DNA of 64,000 nt, from positions 5,321,798 to 5,385,797 of the forward strand of contig NZ_SJOM01000007.1 of assembly GCF_004762045.1 (NCBI RefSeq). Direction: 5' to 3'. A program made the position numbers and the translations under genes. The notes beneath the pieces are model-generated. The model ran no database searches and was not told where the DNA came from. It saw nothing but the letters and a program-made list of their open reading frames with translations. The stretch comes from Mycobacterium sp. DL99. GTDB taxonomy: Bacteria; Actinomycetota; Actinomycetes; Mycobacteriales; Mycobacteriaceae. Positions 36,911 to 45,009 of the stretch are shown one piece after another; the first letter of the stretch is position 1; each line of letters starts with the position of its first letter.

Positions 36911-36938
36911 ATGCCGGAATTCCCCCAGAATTCGTTCC

Positions 36939-37574
36939 GTGAAGCAGATCAGGAGAGAACGCGAGCTCGCCCGCACCGATCGTCCCGGCCTCGACTCGGT
37001 ACTCGACGCAGCGGCGGTGGGCACGCTCGCGACGGTGGTGGACGGACAGCCGTGGGTTGTGCCCATGCTCTATGCCCGCGACGGCGACCGGATCCTCCTG
37101 CACGGGTCGACGGGCGCGGGTGCGCTGCGGCATGTCGCGGCCGGGGCCCCTGCCGCGTTCTGCGTCACGCTGCTGGACGGAATCGTGGTGGCGGACACGC
37201 TTTTCGACTCCACGGCCAACTACCGATCCGCCGTCGTACGTGGACACCTGACCGTCATCGACCCGGCCGACGCGGCATACGCACTGGATCTGTTGAGTGA
37301 CTCACTGATCCCTGGCCGCAGTTCCGAGGTGCGGTCCAGCACGAAAAGAGAGCTCGCCGCGACACTCGCGATCGCACTGCCGATCACGCCCGACGGCTGG
37401 ACGGTCAAGGTGCGCAATGCCCCGCCGGCGCCGCCGGACGACGCGGCCGACTCCGGCGGATGGGCCGGCGTGGTGCCCCTTCGGACCGTGGCCGGCGAGC
37501 CGATCGCGGCGCCGTGGGTGGGCGCCGACGTCGACACACCCGAGTCGGTGCACGGCCTCGTCAAGGGCAGCTGA
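36939..37574 (+). CDS. Pyridoxamine 5'-phosphate oxidase-like flavin/F420 split-barrel protein
   Basis: A 211-residue protein. LDAAAVGTLATVVDGQPWVVPMLYARDGDRILLHGSTGAG is the typical first half of the FMN-binding split barrel of the Nim/PNPOx-like (DUF pyridox_ox_2) branch, with further strands CVTLLDGIVVADTLF and YRSAVVRGHLTVI. It may bind a flavin or a B6 vitamer. It is divergently arranged with the MocR regulator, the standard setting for a MocR target. Confidence 0.85.
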   Translation: MKQIRRERELARTDRPGLDSVLDAAAVGTLATVVDGQPWVVPMLYARDGDRILLHGSTGAGALRHVAAGAPAAFCVTLLDGIVVADTLFDSTANYRSAVVRGHLTVIDPADAAYALDLLSDSLIPGRSSEVRSSTKRELAATLAIALPITPDGWTVKVRNAPPAPPDDAADSGGWAGVVPLRTVAGEPIAAPWVGADVDTPESVHGLVKGS

Positions 37575-37622
37575 CCCGACGCACCGATCCGGTGGTTCTT
37601 CGCGCACTCGCCGATATCAAGC

Positions 37623-37628
37623 CATACT
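37623..37628 (+). promoter_or_regulatory. -10 box of leaderless ku transcript
   Basis: CATACT lies at -12 to -7 of the ku ATG at 37635. The identical hexamer at the identical distance precedes the secreted-protein gene at 39613. Confidence 0.45.
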
Positions 37629-37634
37629 GGGCAA

Positions 37635-38513
37635 ATGCGATCCATCTGGAAGGGTTCGATCGCCTTCGGCCTGGTGAACGTGCCGGTCAAGGTCTACAGC
37701 GCCACCGAGGACCACGACATCAAGTTCCATCAGGTCCACGCCAAGGACAACGGGCGCATCCGCTACAAGCGCGTCTGCGAGGTGTGCGGCGAAGTGGTCG
37801 AGTTCCGCGACATCAACAAGGCGTTCGAATCCGACGACGGACAGATGGTGGTGATCACCGACGAGGACATCGCCACCCTGCCCGAAGAACGCAGCCGCGA
37901 GATCGAAGTCGTCGAGTTCATCCCGGCTGAGCAACTCGACCCGTTGATGTACGACAAGAGCTACTTCCTGGAGCCCGACTCGAAGTCATCGAAGTCGTAT
38001 GTGCTGCTGGCCAAGACGCTTGCGGAAACCGAACGCGTGGCCATCGTGCACTTCTCGCTGCGCAACAAGACGCGCCTGGCCGCCTTGCGGGTCAAAGACT
38101 TCAGCAAGCGCAACGTCATGGTGATCCACACCCTGCTGTGGCCCGACGAGATCCGCGATCCGGATTTCCCGGTGCTGGACAAGGAAGTCGAGATCAAACC
38201 GGCCGAATTGAAGATGGCCGGTCAGGTGGTGGAGTCGATGACCGATGACTTCAAGCCGGACCAGTTCCGCGACGACTACCAGGAACAGCTGCACGAGCTG
38301 GTCCAGGCCAAACTCGAAGGCGGAGAGGCCTTCTCGGTCGAAGAACAGCCGACCGAGCTCGACGAGACCGAGGACGTGTCCGACCTGCTGGCCAAACTTG
38401 AGGCCAGCGTGAAGGCGCGCGGCGGCGCGGCGCAAGAGCCCGCCAAGCAGGCACCCGCGAAGAAAGCCCCGGCCAAAAAGACCCCCGCCAAGAAAGCGGC
38501 GGCCAAGAAGTAA
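37635..38513 (+). CDS. ku: Ku DNA end-binding protein
   Basis: A 292-residue prokaryotic Ku. MRSIWKGSIAFGLVNVPVKVYSATEDHDI, RVCEVCGEVVEFRDI and YDKSYFLEPD are characteristic. The ring-forming core spans about residues 1-255 and the tail from about 265 on is a Lys/Ala/Pro-rich array (APAKKAPAKKTPAKK) of the type that binds DNA and helps end joining in mycobacteria. It threads onto broken ends and recruits LigD, encoded 4 kb away in this window. Confidence 0.97.
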   Translation: MRSIWKGSIAFGLVNVPVKVYSATEDHDIKFHQVHAKDNGRIRYKRVCEVCGEVVEFRDINKAFESDDGQMVVITDEDIATLPEERSREIEVVEFIPAEQLDPLMYDKSYFLEPDSKSSKSYVLLAKTLAETERVAIVHFSLRNKTRLAALRVKDFSKRNVMVIHTLLWPDEIRDPDFPVLDKEVEIKPAELKMAGQVVESMTDDFKPDQFRDDYQEQLHELVQAKLEGGEAFSVEEQPTELDETEDVSDLLAKLEASVKARGGAAQEPAKQAPAKKAPAKKTPAKKAAAKK

Positions 38514-38514
38514 C

Positions 38515-38838
38515 TCAGCGGCGGCAGTCCAGGTCCACGTACACCGTCGTGTACTGCAGATTCTGTCCGGGGTTGAACGACGTGATGCTTGCCGCGCCCG
38601 GCGGCACCTGCGGTGCGGTGACCGAACGACCTTGACGAACGGCACTCACGGTGCAGTCGTCGATGGCCCTGGTGCCCACCTTGCTCAAGATCACCCGGTA
38701 GCCCTGACTTTCCAGGTCACTGATGGTTTGACTCGCGGTCGACTCAGTGGGCGCGGCAACAGCAGGCGGGGCCAACGCCGCCCCCAGCCCACACAGCCCG
38801 GCGCCGGCGACACACACGCTTCTCAAGTTCCGTTTCAC
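38515..38838 (-). CDS. Small secreted two-cysteine protein (family member 2)
   Basis: A 107-residue protein with a signal peptide (cleavage near AVA-APT at about residue 29). The mature part shows ISDLESQGYRVILSK...DDCTVSAVR...VYVDLDC, the same pattern as the proteins at 28013 and 39613. It carries a longer insert (QVPPGAASITSFNPGQ) before the last strand. It ends two bases after the ku stop, convergent. Function unknown. Confidence 0.82.
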   Translation of the reverse strand: MKRNLRSVCVAGAGLCGLGAALAPPAVAAPTESTASQTISDLESQGYRVILSKVGTRAIDDCTVSAVRQGRSVTAPQVPPGAASITSFNPGQNLQYTTVYVDLDCRR

Positions 38839-38990
38839 TGGGTTCAGCCCGTCCTCTCGGTTTCGGTAAGTGGGCTAAACCTAAAACGCCGAAATCCGTT
38901 GTCGGACAATCTCATACCGAATCCACACCGGTTCACACGCAGAGAACGCCGCCGAAATACGGCGTTAACATGAGCGCTCTCGGAGCGCCG

Positions 38991-39470
38991 TCAGGCAGGC
39001 ACGTCGACGCGCAGGGCCTCGTGTTCGTCCAGGATCCGGCGCAGTGCGGCATCCATGGGATGAGCGGATTCGAGGTCATGGCTGCAGCGACGATCCACCA
39101 CGACCACCGAGCCCAGGCTCAGCGGTGTGTGCTCGATCTGGTCGACGAACGCGTCGAACACCGTGTGCGGGGTCGCCAGGTAGTACAGACCGTGACGGGC
39201 GTCGGCGAAACGCGCGCCGTATATCAGGCCGCACTGGGTGATGACGAAAAATTCCGATGCCGGGTGCACGCGATGGCCGGGGTGACCCAATTCCTCCTCA
39301 CCCCACACCTCCGCTGCCAGACGGGCCTGAGCCAATCGGTCCTGCAGGTCGTCGGTACAGGCCAGCAGGCGGTGGACAAGGGTGCCCGCCGCCGACGGGT
39401 ACTGATCGATCGCGGGCCTGAAGTACCGCGCGAAAAGATCGCCGAAGAAATCATATCGCTGCTGGGTCAT
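38991..39470 (-). CDS. Conserved hypothetical protein
   Basis: A 159-residue soluble protein I do not recognise. It begins MTQQRYDFFGDLFARYFRPAIDQYPS, is helical at first (LLACTDDLQDRLAQARLA), and has a beta-like centre (EFFVITQCGLIYGARFADARHGLYYLATP). No metal or nucleotide motif is evident. ATG 39470 is preferred because GGGAGC lies eight bases upstream; an in-frame start at 39515 also exists. Confidence 0.6.
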   Translation of the reverse strand: MTQQRYDFFGDLFARYFRPAIDQYPSAAGTLVHRLLACTDDLQDRLAQARLAAEVWGEEELGHPGHRVHPASEFFVITQCGLIYGARFADARHGLYYLATPHTVFDAFVDQIEHTPLSLGSVVVVDRRCSHDLESAHPMDAALRRILDEHEALRVDVPA

Positions 39471-39612
39471 CGCGGCTCCCACCTTGAACTGACACCTCCA
39501 GTGTGCGCCCGTCACCGCCGCGGCGGAGGTCCTTTGACGCGCTGGGTCAGATGCGCATCGTCGTGCGCCCGTTCGGCCCCGACCTCCCAGGCCACCACCT
39601 CATACTTGGGGA

Positions 39613-39894
39613 ATGTTGCCGAGGGCCAGGGCCGTCGCGGTCGTATTCGCCCTAGCCGGCACCGCCTATGCCGGCGCCGCTGCGCCGCCCGCGGGCGCCG
39701 ACGGAGCGGATGCCGTCGTCAGGGATCTGGAGGCGGAGGGATACACCGTCAACATCAACTGGCTCAGCGGGTTCAACACGCAGCAGCTGTCGGATTGCAC
39801 CGTGGTCCGGGTCAACAACCCCTCGTCAAGTCCCGAGCCGATGCCGGGTGACACCGTCTATGTCGATGTCACCTGCCCGAACAACTTGTACTAG
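39613..39894 (+). CDS. Small secreted two-cysteine protein (family member 3)
   Basis: A 93-residue protein with a signal peptide (cleavage near AGA-DGA at about residue 30) and the shared pattern VRDLEAEGYTVNINW...SDCTVVRVN...VYVDVTC. It is a paralogue of the products at 28013 and 38515. CATACT at 39601-39606 is exactly at the leaderless -10 position. Function unknown. Confidence 0.82.
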   Translation: MLPRARAVAVVFALAGTAYAGAAAPPAGADGADAVVRDLEAEGYTVNINWLSGFNTQQLSDCTVVRVNNPSSSPEPMPGDTVYVDVTCPNNLY

Positions 39895-39949
39895 CGTTCC
39901 CCGCCTCCAGGGAGATTCCGATTCGCGCGGGCGAGCGCCACAGGACAAC

Positions 39950-39963
39950 TAGAACGTGTTTCA
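39950..39963. promoter_or_regulatory. KstR box upstream of the SDR-reductase operon
   Basis: TAGAACGTGTTTCA matches the KstR consensus TNNAACNNGTTNNA at all fixed positions. A -10 box TAGCGT is at 39995-40000 and the GTG at 40028. This predicts cholesterol-dependent derepression of the downstream pair. Confidence 0.7.
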
Positions 39964-40027
39964 GAAACCACCCACGGACGCTGTCGTGCCCTGCTAGCGT
40001 GGCGCCGAGCTAGGGAACGGAGCGCAC

Positions 40028-40819
40028 GTGATTCTGGACAGATTCCGACTCGACGACAAGGTTGCGATCGTCACCGGGGCAGGGCGTGGACTGGGCGCGG
40101 CAACCGCGCTGGCATTCGCGGAAGCGGGCGCCGACGTGCTCATCGCGGCCCGCACGAAAGCCCAACTCGACGAGGTGGCAAGTCAGATCGCCGAGACCGG
40201 GCGGCGGGCGCATGTGGTCGTCGCCGACCTGGCGCACCCGGAGGCCACCGCCGAACTCGCGGCCGCCGCGGTGGAGGCGTTCGGCAAACTAGACATCGTC
40301 GTCAACAACGTCGGCGGCACCATGCCCGCGCCGCTGTTGAACACGTCCACCCAGGATCTGCGCAACGCGTTCACGTTCAACGTGTCGACCGCGCACGCGC
40401 TGACGTGTGCGGCGGTGCCGTTGATGCTCGAACACTCCGGCGGCGGCAGCATCATCAACATCACCTCCACGGTGGGGCGCCTGGCCGGGCGGGGATTCGC
40501 CGCCTATGGCACCGCGAAAGCCGCCCTCGCGCACTACACCCGGTTGTCCGCACTGGACTTGAGCCCCCGCATCCGCGTCAACGCGATCGCGCCCGGTTCG
40601 ATCCTCACCTCGGCCCTCGACATCGTCGCCTCCAACGACGCCCTGCGCGACCCGATGGAGAAGGCCACCCCGTTGCGCCGGCTCGGCGATCCGACCGACA
40701 TCGCCGCCGCCGCGGTGTACCTGTCCTCCCCGGCGGGTAGCTATCTGACCGGCAAAGTGCTCGAAGTCGACGGCGGCCTGAACATGCCCAACCTCGACCT
40801 GCCCATCCCTGACCTCTGA
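40028..40819 (+). CDS. SDR-family oxidoreductase in a KstR-box operon
   Basis: A 263-residue short-chain dehydrogenase. The motifs are [12 protein letters not shown] (cofactor), NNVGG, S in ITSTVG and YGTAK (catalytic Y and K), with the C-terminal DGGLNMP typical of classical FabG-like SDRs. GGAACGGAG precedes the GTG. The next gene starts eight bases after its stop. From memory the pair corresponds to the Rv0927c-Rv0926c pair of M. tuberculosis. The KstR box suggests steroid-related substrates. Confidence 0.88.
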   Translation: MILDRFRLDDKVAIVTGAGRGLGAATALAFAEAGADVLIAARTKAQLDEVASQIAETGRRAHVVVADLAHPEATAELAAAAVEAFGKLDIVVNNVGGTMPAPLLNTSTQDLRNAFTFNVSTAHALTCAAVPLMLEHSGGGSIINITSTVGRLAGRGFAAYGTAKAALAHYTRLSALDLSPRIRVNAIAPGSILTSALDIVASNDALRDPMEKATPLRRLGDPTDIAAAAVYLSSPAGSYLTGKVLEVDGGLNMPNLDLPIPDL

Positions 40820-40827
40820 GGAGAAGA

Positions 40828-41904
40828 ATGCCCATTCGCGTAGCGGCAGTCGGCACCGGAAACGTCGGCAAGCACGCACTCAAGCAGCTCGTCACCAATC
40901 CGGACTACGAACTCACCGGCGTGTGGGTGTCCTCATCGGCCAAGGCCGGCAAGGATGCCGGAGAGCTTGCCGGCCTTGATGTTTCGACAGGCATCCTGGC
41001 CACCGACGACCTGGACGCGATCCTGGCCGACAAACCGGACTGCGTGGTGTACACCGCCCTTGCCGACAACCGGCTGCCCGAGGCCCTTGAGGACTACCGG
41101 CGCATCCTGGCGGCCGGGGTCAACGTGGTGGCCAGCTCCGCGGTGTTCCTGCAGTACCCGTGGCAGGTGCTGCCGGCTGAGCTGATCGAGCCCATCGAGA
41201 CGGCGGCGCAAGAGGGATCTTCGACCCTGTTTGTTAATGGCATCGACCCCGGCTTCGCGAATGACCTTCTGCCCCTTGCCCTTGCCGGCACCTGCCAACA
41301 GATCGAACAGATCCGCTGCATGGAGATCGTCGATTACGCGACGTACGACAGCGCGGCGGTGATGTTCGACGTGATGGGCTTCGGCAAGCCGATCGACGAA
41401 ACTCCGATGCTGCTGCAGCCAGGAGTCCTGACCCTGGCCTGGGGTTCGGTGGTCCGTCAGCTGGCCGCCGGCCTGGGTATCGAACTCGACGAGGTGACCG
41501 AGGAGCACACCCGGGTACCGGCGCCGGAGGACTTCGACATCGCGGCCGGCCATATCCCGGCGGGCACCACTGCCGCATTGCGTTTCGAGGTGCGCGGTAT
41601 GCGCGACGGCAAGGCAGCCGTGGTGCTGGAGCACGTGACACGGCTTCGCGACGACCTGTGCCCCGAGTGGCCGCAGCCCGCGCAGGAGGGCGGCTCATAC
41701 CGGGTCGTGGTGACCGGTGAACCGTCCTACCACCTGGACCTGCGCCTGAGCAGCCCCAACGGCGACCACAACCACGCGGGGCTGGTCGCCACGGCGGCGC
41801 GGGTGGTCAACGCGATCCCGGCGGTGGTGGACGCCAAGCCGGGCATCCGGACCACTCTCGATCTGCCGTTGATCACCGGCCGGGGTCTGTACGCTGCCGG
41901 GTAG
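40828..41904 (+). CDS. Dihydrodipicolinate-reductase-like NAD(P)-binding protein
   Basis: A 358-residue protein starting MPIRVAAVGTGNVGKHALKQL, a Rossmann GxGxxG of the DapB-N/Gfo-Idh style. VVYTALADNRLPEALEDYRRILAAGVNVVASSAVF and GIDPGFANDLLPLALAG are typical of the mycobacterial conserved family that includes 2,4-diaminopentanoate-dehydrogenase-like enzymes. GAGGAGAA precedes the ATG. It is the second gene of the KstR-box operon; the substrate is unknown. Confidence 0.82.
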   Translation: MPIRVAAVGTGNVGKHALKQLVTNPDYELTGVWVSSSAKAGKDAGELAGLDVSTGILATDDLDAILADKPDCVVYTALADNRLPEALEDYRRILAAGVNVVASSAVFLQYPWQVLPAELIEPIETAAQEGSSTLFVNGIDPGFANDLLPLALAGTCQQIEQIRCMEIVDYATYDSAAVMFDVMGFGKPIDETPMLLQPGVLTLAWGSVVRQLAAGLGIELDEVTEEHTRVPAPEDFDIAAGHIPAGTTAALRFEVRGMRDGKAAVVLEHVTRLRDDLCPEWPQPAQEGGSYRVVVTGEPSYHLDLRLSSPNGDHNHAGLVATAARVVNAIPAVVDAKPGIRTTLDLPLITGRGLYAAG

Positions 41905-41928
41905 ATCCCCGCTGGAAGGAGCGCCGCG

Positions 41929-42195
41929 ATGAAAATTCTCCTCAGCACACTTACCGGTTTCCTGATGGTTGGCGGCGCTTCCGCGGCGATCGCCCTGGCC
42001 CCGCTGGCCTCGGCCGAACCCAGCGCTCCCAGCGAGCCCCGCCTGCTGCCGCAGTGCGAGGTGACCGGCGGCAGCTCGGTCGAGGGTGGACAGACCACCG
42101 AATGCGCAACCGAGGGCAACGTCCAGATCGACTCGACTCCGCCGCAGCCCGGCTACGGGATGTTCCCCTGGGACGACGATTTTTTCGTGCTCTGA
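41929..42195 (+). CDS. Mini secreted protein A, CxTxG-QI-PP family
   Basis: An 88-residue protein with a signal peptide (cleavage near ASA-EPS at about residue 30). The mature part is Pro/Ser-rich and contains two cysteines and the segment ECATEGNVQIDSTPP...GYGMFPW. The next gene codes for a protein with the same pattern. GGAAGGAG precedes the ATG. Function unknown. Confidence 0.75.
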   Translation: MKILLSTLTGFLMVGGASAAIALAPLASAEPSAPSEPRLLPQCEVTGGSSVEGGQTTECATEGNVQIDSTPPQPGYGMFPWDDDFFVL

Positions 42196-42249
42196 CCAGC
42201 GCTGACAGCGCCGTTCAGACGTAGACTTGCTCCAGGATCGGAGTAGGTC

Positions 42250-42480
42250 ATGACGAACATAGTTCGGTACCTGGCTGCGCTGCTGGCGGTGCCGTGTTTG
42301 GCGATTCTGACTGCTCCGGCCGGCTCGGCCGCACCGAAGTGCACCAACACCTCACCCAACACCACGCTGTGCCAGACCAATGGCAGCACTCAGATCGTGA
42401 CCTCCCCGCCCGCCATGAGGAACTACGGCCCCGGGTACGGCTGGATGTTCGGCTTCGGCGGCATCGTCGTCGGTTGGTGA
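42250..42480 (+). CDS. Mini secreted protein B, paralogue of the preceding gene
   Basis: A 76-residue protein with a signal peptide (cleavage near GSA-APK at about residue 28), two cysteines, and LCQTNGSTQIVTSPP...GYGWMFG, matching the CxTxG-xxQI-xxxPP-GYG layout of the protein at 41929. The divergence between the two is high outside this core. It lies just upstream of mntH and its putative metal-responsive box. Confidence 0.72.
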   Translation: MTNIVRYLAALLAVPCLAILTAPAGSAAPKCTNTSPNTTLCQTNGSTQIVTSPPAMRNYGPGYGWMFGFGGIVVGW

Positions 42481-42521
42481 CACCCCTGGTGACCACCCCC
42501 CGACGTGGCTTCGCCGGAAAG

Positions 42522-42537
42522 TTTCGGCTACCCTAAC
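42522..42537. promoter_or_regulatory. Candidate MntR/IdeR-type box upstream of mntH
   Basis: On the minus strand the site reads GTTAGGGTAGCCGAAA, similar to the DtxR-family consensus TTAGGTTAGSCTAACCTAA in its left half. Position 37 bases before the mntH start and the gene identity favour MntR (manganese) over IdeR (iron). Confidence 0.5.
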
Positions 42538-42573
42538 TTTTCTATTCGCATACCCGGATAGAAAGCGGAGCCG

Positions 42574-43800
42574 TTGTTAGAGGACACCAAGGCGCGCACG
42601 ACGCCGAGCTGGATGCTGCTCGGGCCGGCCTTCGTCGCCGCGATCGCCTACGTCGACCCCGGGAACGTCGCCGCGAATGTCAGCGCGGGCGCGCAGTTCG
42701 GCTACCTGCTGGTCTGGGTCATCGTGGTGGCCAACGCCATGGCCGGCCTGGTGCAGTACCTCTCGGCCAAGCTGGGCCTGGTCACCGGCCGGTCGCTGCC
42801 CGAGGTGATCGCCGACCACACGCGCACCCCGTCCCGTATCGCCTACTGGATACAGGCCGAATTGGTAGCCGTCGCAACCGATCTCGCCGAAGTCGTGGGC
42901 GGGGCGATCGCCCTGCACCTCCTGTTCGACCTGCCGCTGCTACTCGGCGGAGTCATCACCGGGGTGGTGTCGCTACTGCTGCTGAGCGTGCAGAACCGCC
43001 GGGGTCAGCAGGTGTTCGAGCGGGTGATCACCGGACTGCTGATGATCATCGCGATCGGCTTTCTGACCAGCCTGTTCGTCGAGACTCCCCCGGCGGCCGA
43101 GGTCGCGGCCGGGCTGATCCCCCGGTTCCAGGGCACCGAAAGCCTGCTGCTGGCCACCGCGATGCTCGGCGCCACGGTGATGCCGCACGCGGTCTATCTG
43201 CACTCCGGCCTGGCCCGTGATCGGCACGGCCACCCCGAACCGGGCCCCCGGCGACGACGTCTGCTGCGGGTGACGCGCTACGACGTCGGGCTCGCGATGC
43301 TGCTGGCAGGCGCGGTGAACCTGGCCATGCTGCTGGTCGCGGCAATCAACCTGCAGGGGCGCGACAACACCGACTCCATCGAGGGAGCCCACGCCGCGGT
43401 CCGCGACACCCTGGGCCCGACGGTCGCCCTGCTGTTCGCGATCGGACTGCTGGCCTCCGGCCTCGCGTCGACCTCGGTCGGCGCGTATGCGGGCGCGATG
43501 ATCATGCAGGGGCTGCTACGTCGCTCCTACCCGCTGCTGTTGCGTCGCGTGGTCACCCTGATCCCGGCTCTCGCCGTCCTGGCCATCGGCGTCGACCCCA
43601 GTCGCGCCCTGGTGCTGTCCCAGGTCGTGCTCTCGTTCGGCATACCGCTGGCGCTGATCCCGCTGGTGCGGTTGACCAGTAACACGACCCTGATGGGCGA
43701 CGACGTCAACCACCGCGTCACCACGGCCCTCGGCTGGGGTGTGGCCGGATTGATAAGTGTGCTCAACGTGGTGCTGATCTATCTGACCGTGACGGGCTGA
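42574..43800 (+). CDS. mntH: Nramp-type divalent metal transporter (Mn2+)
   Basis: A 408-residue, eleven-helix proton-coupled transporter. The metal-binding motifs DPGN (helix 1, AYVDPGNVAANVSAGAQFGY) and MPH (helix 6, ATVMPHAVYLHS) are both intact. It imports Mn2+ and other divalent metals. The TTG start is preceded by AAAGCGGAG. A DtxR-family box in the promoter suggests manganese repression. Confidence 0.95.
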   Translation: MLEDTKARTTPSWMLLGPAFVAAIAYVDPGNVAANVSAGAQFGYLLVWVIVVANAMAGLVQYLSAKLGLVTGRSLPEVIADHTRTPSRIAYWIQAELVAVATDLAEVVGGAIALHLLFDLPLLLGGVITGVVSLLLLSVQNRRGQQVFERVITGLLMIIAIGFLTSLFVETPPAAEVAAGLIPRFQGTESLLLATAMLGATVMPHAVYLHSGLARDRHGHPEPGPRRRRLLRVTRYDVGLAMLLAGAVNLAMLLVAAINLQGRDNTDSIEGAHAAVRDTLGPTVALLFAIGLLASGLASTSVGAYAGAMIMQGLLRRSYPLLLRRVVTLIPALAVLAIGVDPSRALVLSQVVLSFGIPLALIPLVRLTSNTTLMGDDVNHRVTTALGWGVAGLISVLNVVLIYLTVTG

Positions 43801-43849
43801 ATGCTTGCTTCCGCACGCCTGGATCGAGTTCCTGCGGCGCTGGGCAGCG

Positions 43850-44947
43850 CTAATCGCTGATCACAGCAGCCGCCAATTCGCCTATCACATCAGCGATTTC
43901 ACCACGACGCCGCCAGGCCCGACGCTGCCGCATCGCACCGTTGCCCTCGGCGACGACGCGGCCTAGCTCGCCACGGACCATGTCGTAGTCGCCCAACTGC
44001 AACAGGGCCGGCCGCACCGTTTCGACGAACCGGCCGAGCAACTCCCGCGCCGGGACGGGCGACTGGTCTCCGAGCAGATCGATACAGTCGCCGTTCAGGC
44101 CGTCGTGAGCGGCTTCCCAATGTGCCGCACGGATTTGGTAGTCCGCCAGGTGCGGAACCGATTCGCCCGCGTCGTACGCGTGCAGCGCCGTCATCACCCC
44201 GGCGCGGATCAGCGTGGCGACCAACACGGTCTCAGCGACGGTGGCCGGCACATCGCACACCCGCACTTCCACGGTCGGGAAATTCGCCGACGGCCGGACA
44301 TCCCAATAGATCATGCCGTCGTCCAGCGCGGCGCCGGCCCGCTCGAGCATGGCGACGGCGGCGTCGTACTGCGCGACCGAATCGAAATACGGCGGAGGCC
44401 CTGAGCTCGGCCACCGCGACCACAGCACACTGCGGAAGCTGGCATAGCCACTGTCGGTGTTGCGATAGATCGCCGAATTGGCGGTCAGCGCCAACAACAC
44501 GTGTAGCCACGGCCGCAGCCAGTTGCTGACGTGGATGGCGGCCTCTCGGTCGGGCACCGCGACATGTACGTGGCAGCCGCAAATGCCCTGTTCGTGGGCG
44601 ATCATGCCGAACCGGTGGGCGATCCTGCGGTAGCGCGCGGTGGGCGTCACCGGGAACTTGTGCGGCACGGTCGGCGGCAAGGCGGCGGCCAACAGCTGCG
44701 CGCCGCTGGCGGCGGCGGCATCGGTGGCAATCCGGCGCAACCTGGTCAGCTCGGAGCGCAACGCGCTGCTGCTGTCCATCACGTCCGTGGTGGTCTCGAT
44801 CTGGCAGCTGGTCAGCTCCAGTTGCAGGTCCACCCCGTGCTCGGCGGCACTGGCGGCGACCTGCTTGTTACGGGCGATCGGTTCGCCGCGCTGTAGGTCG
44901 ATGAGCAGGAACTCCTCCTCCACGCCCACCGTCGGATGACTTGTCAC
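43850..44947 (-). CDS. Carboxylate-amine ligase, YbdK/GCS2 family
   Basis: A 365-residue protein of the glutamate-cysteine ligase 2 family. TVGVEEEFLLID is the glutamate-rich metal/ATP site, followed by ELTSCQIETTT, CGCHVHVAVPDRE and a conserved YRNTDSGYASFRS segment. Family members have weak glutamate-cysteine ligase activity; mycobacteria use mycothiol, so the true product is unknown. It is divergent from the F420 enzyme. Confidence 0.9.
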   Translation of the reverse strand: MTSHPTVGVEEEFLLIDLQRGEPIARNKQVAASAAEHGVDLQLELTSCQIETTTDVMDSSSALRSELTRLRRIATDAAAASGAQLLAAALPPTVPHKFPVTPTARYRRIAHRFGMIAHEQGICGCHVHVAVPDREAAIHVSNWLRPWLHVLLALTANSAIYRNTDSGYASFRSVLWSRWPSSGPPPYFDSVAQYDAAVAMLERAGAALDDGMIYWDVRPSANFPTVEVRVCDVPATVAETVLVATLIRAGVMTALHAYDAGESVPHLADYQIRAAHWEAAHDGLNGDCIDLLGDQSPVPARELLGRFVETVRPALLQLGDYDMVRGELGRVVAEGNGAMRQRRAWRRRGEIADVIGELAAAVISD

Positions 44948-44997
44948 GGCTCAGAATTGCCCGCTGTAGACGCCTCCAAACCTGCAGCCGCCGTGCC

Positions 44998-45003
44998 TAA
45001 GAT
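44998..45003 (+). promoter_or_regulatory. -10 box of leaderless F420-enzyme transcript
   Basis: TAAGAT is at -12 to -7 of the ATG at 45010, which decides this start over the GTG three bases earlier. Confidence 0.55.
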
Positions 45004-45009
45004 CGGGTG

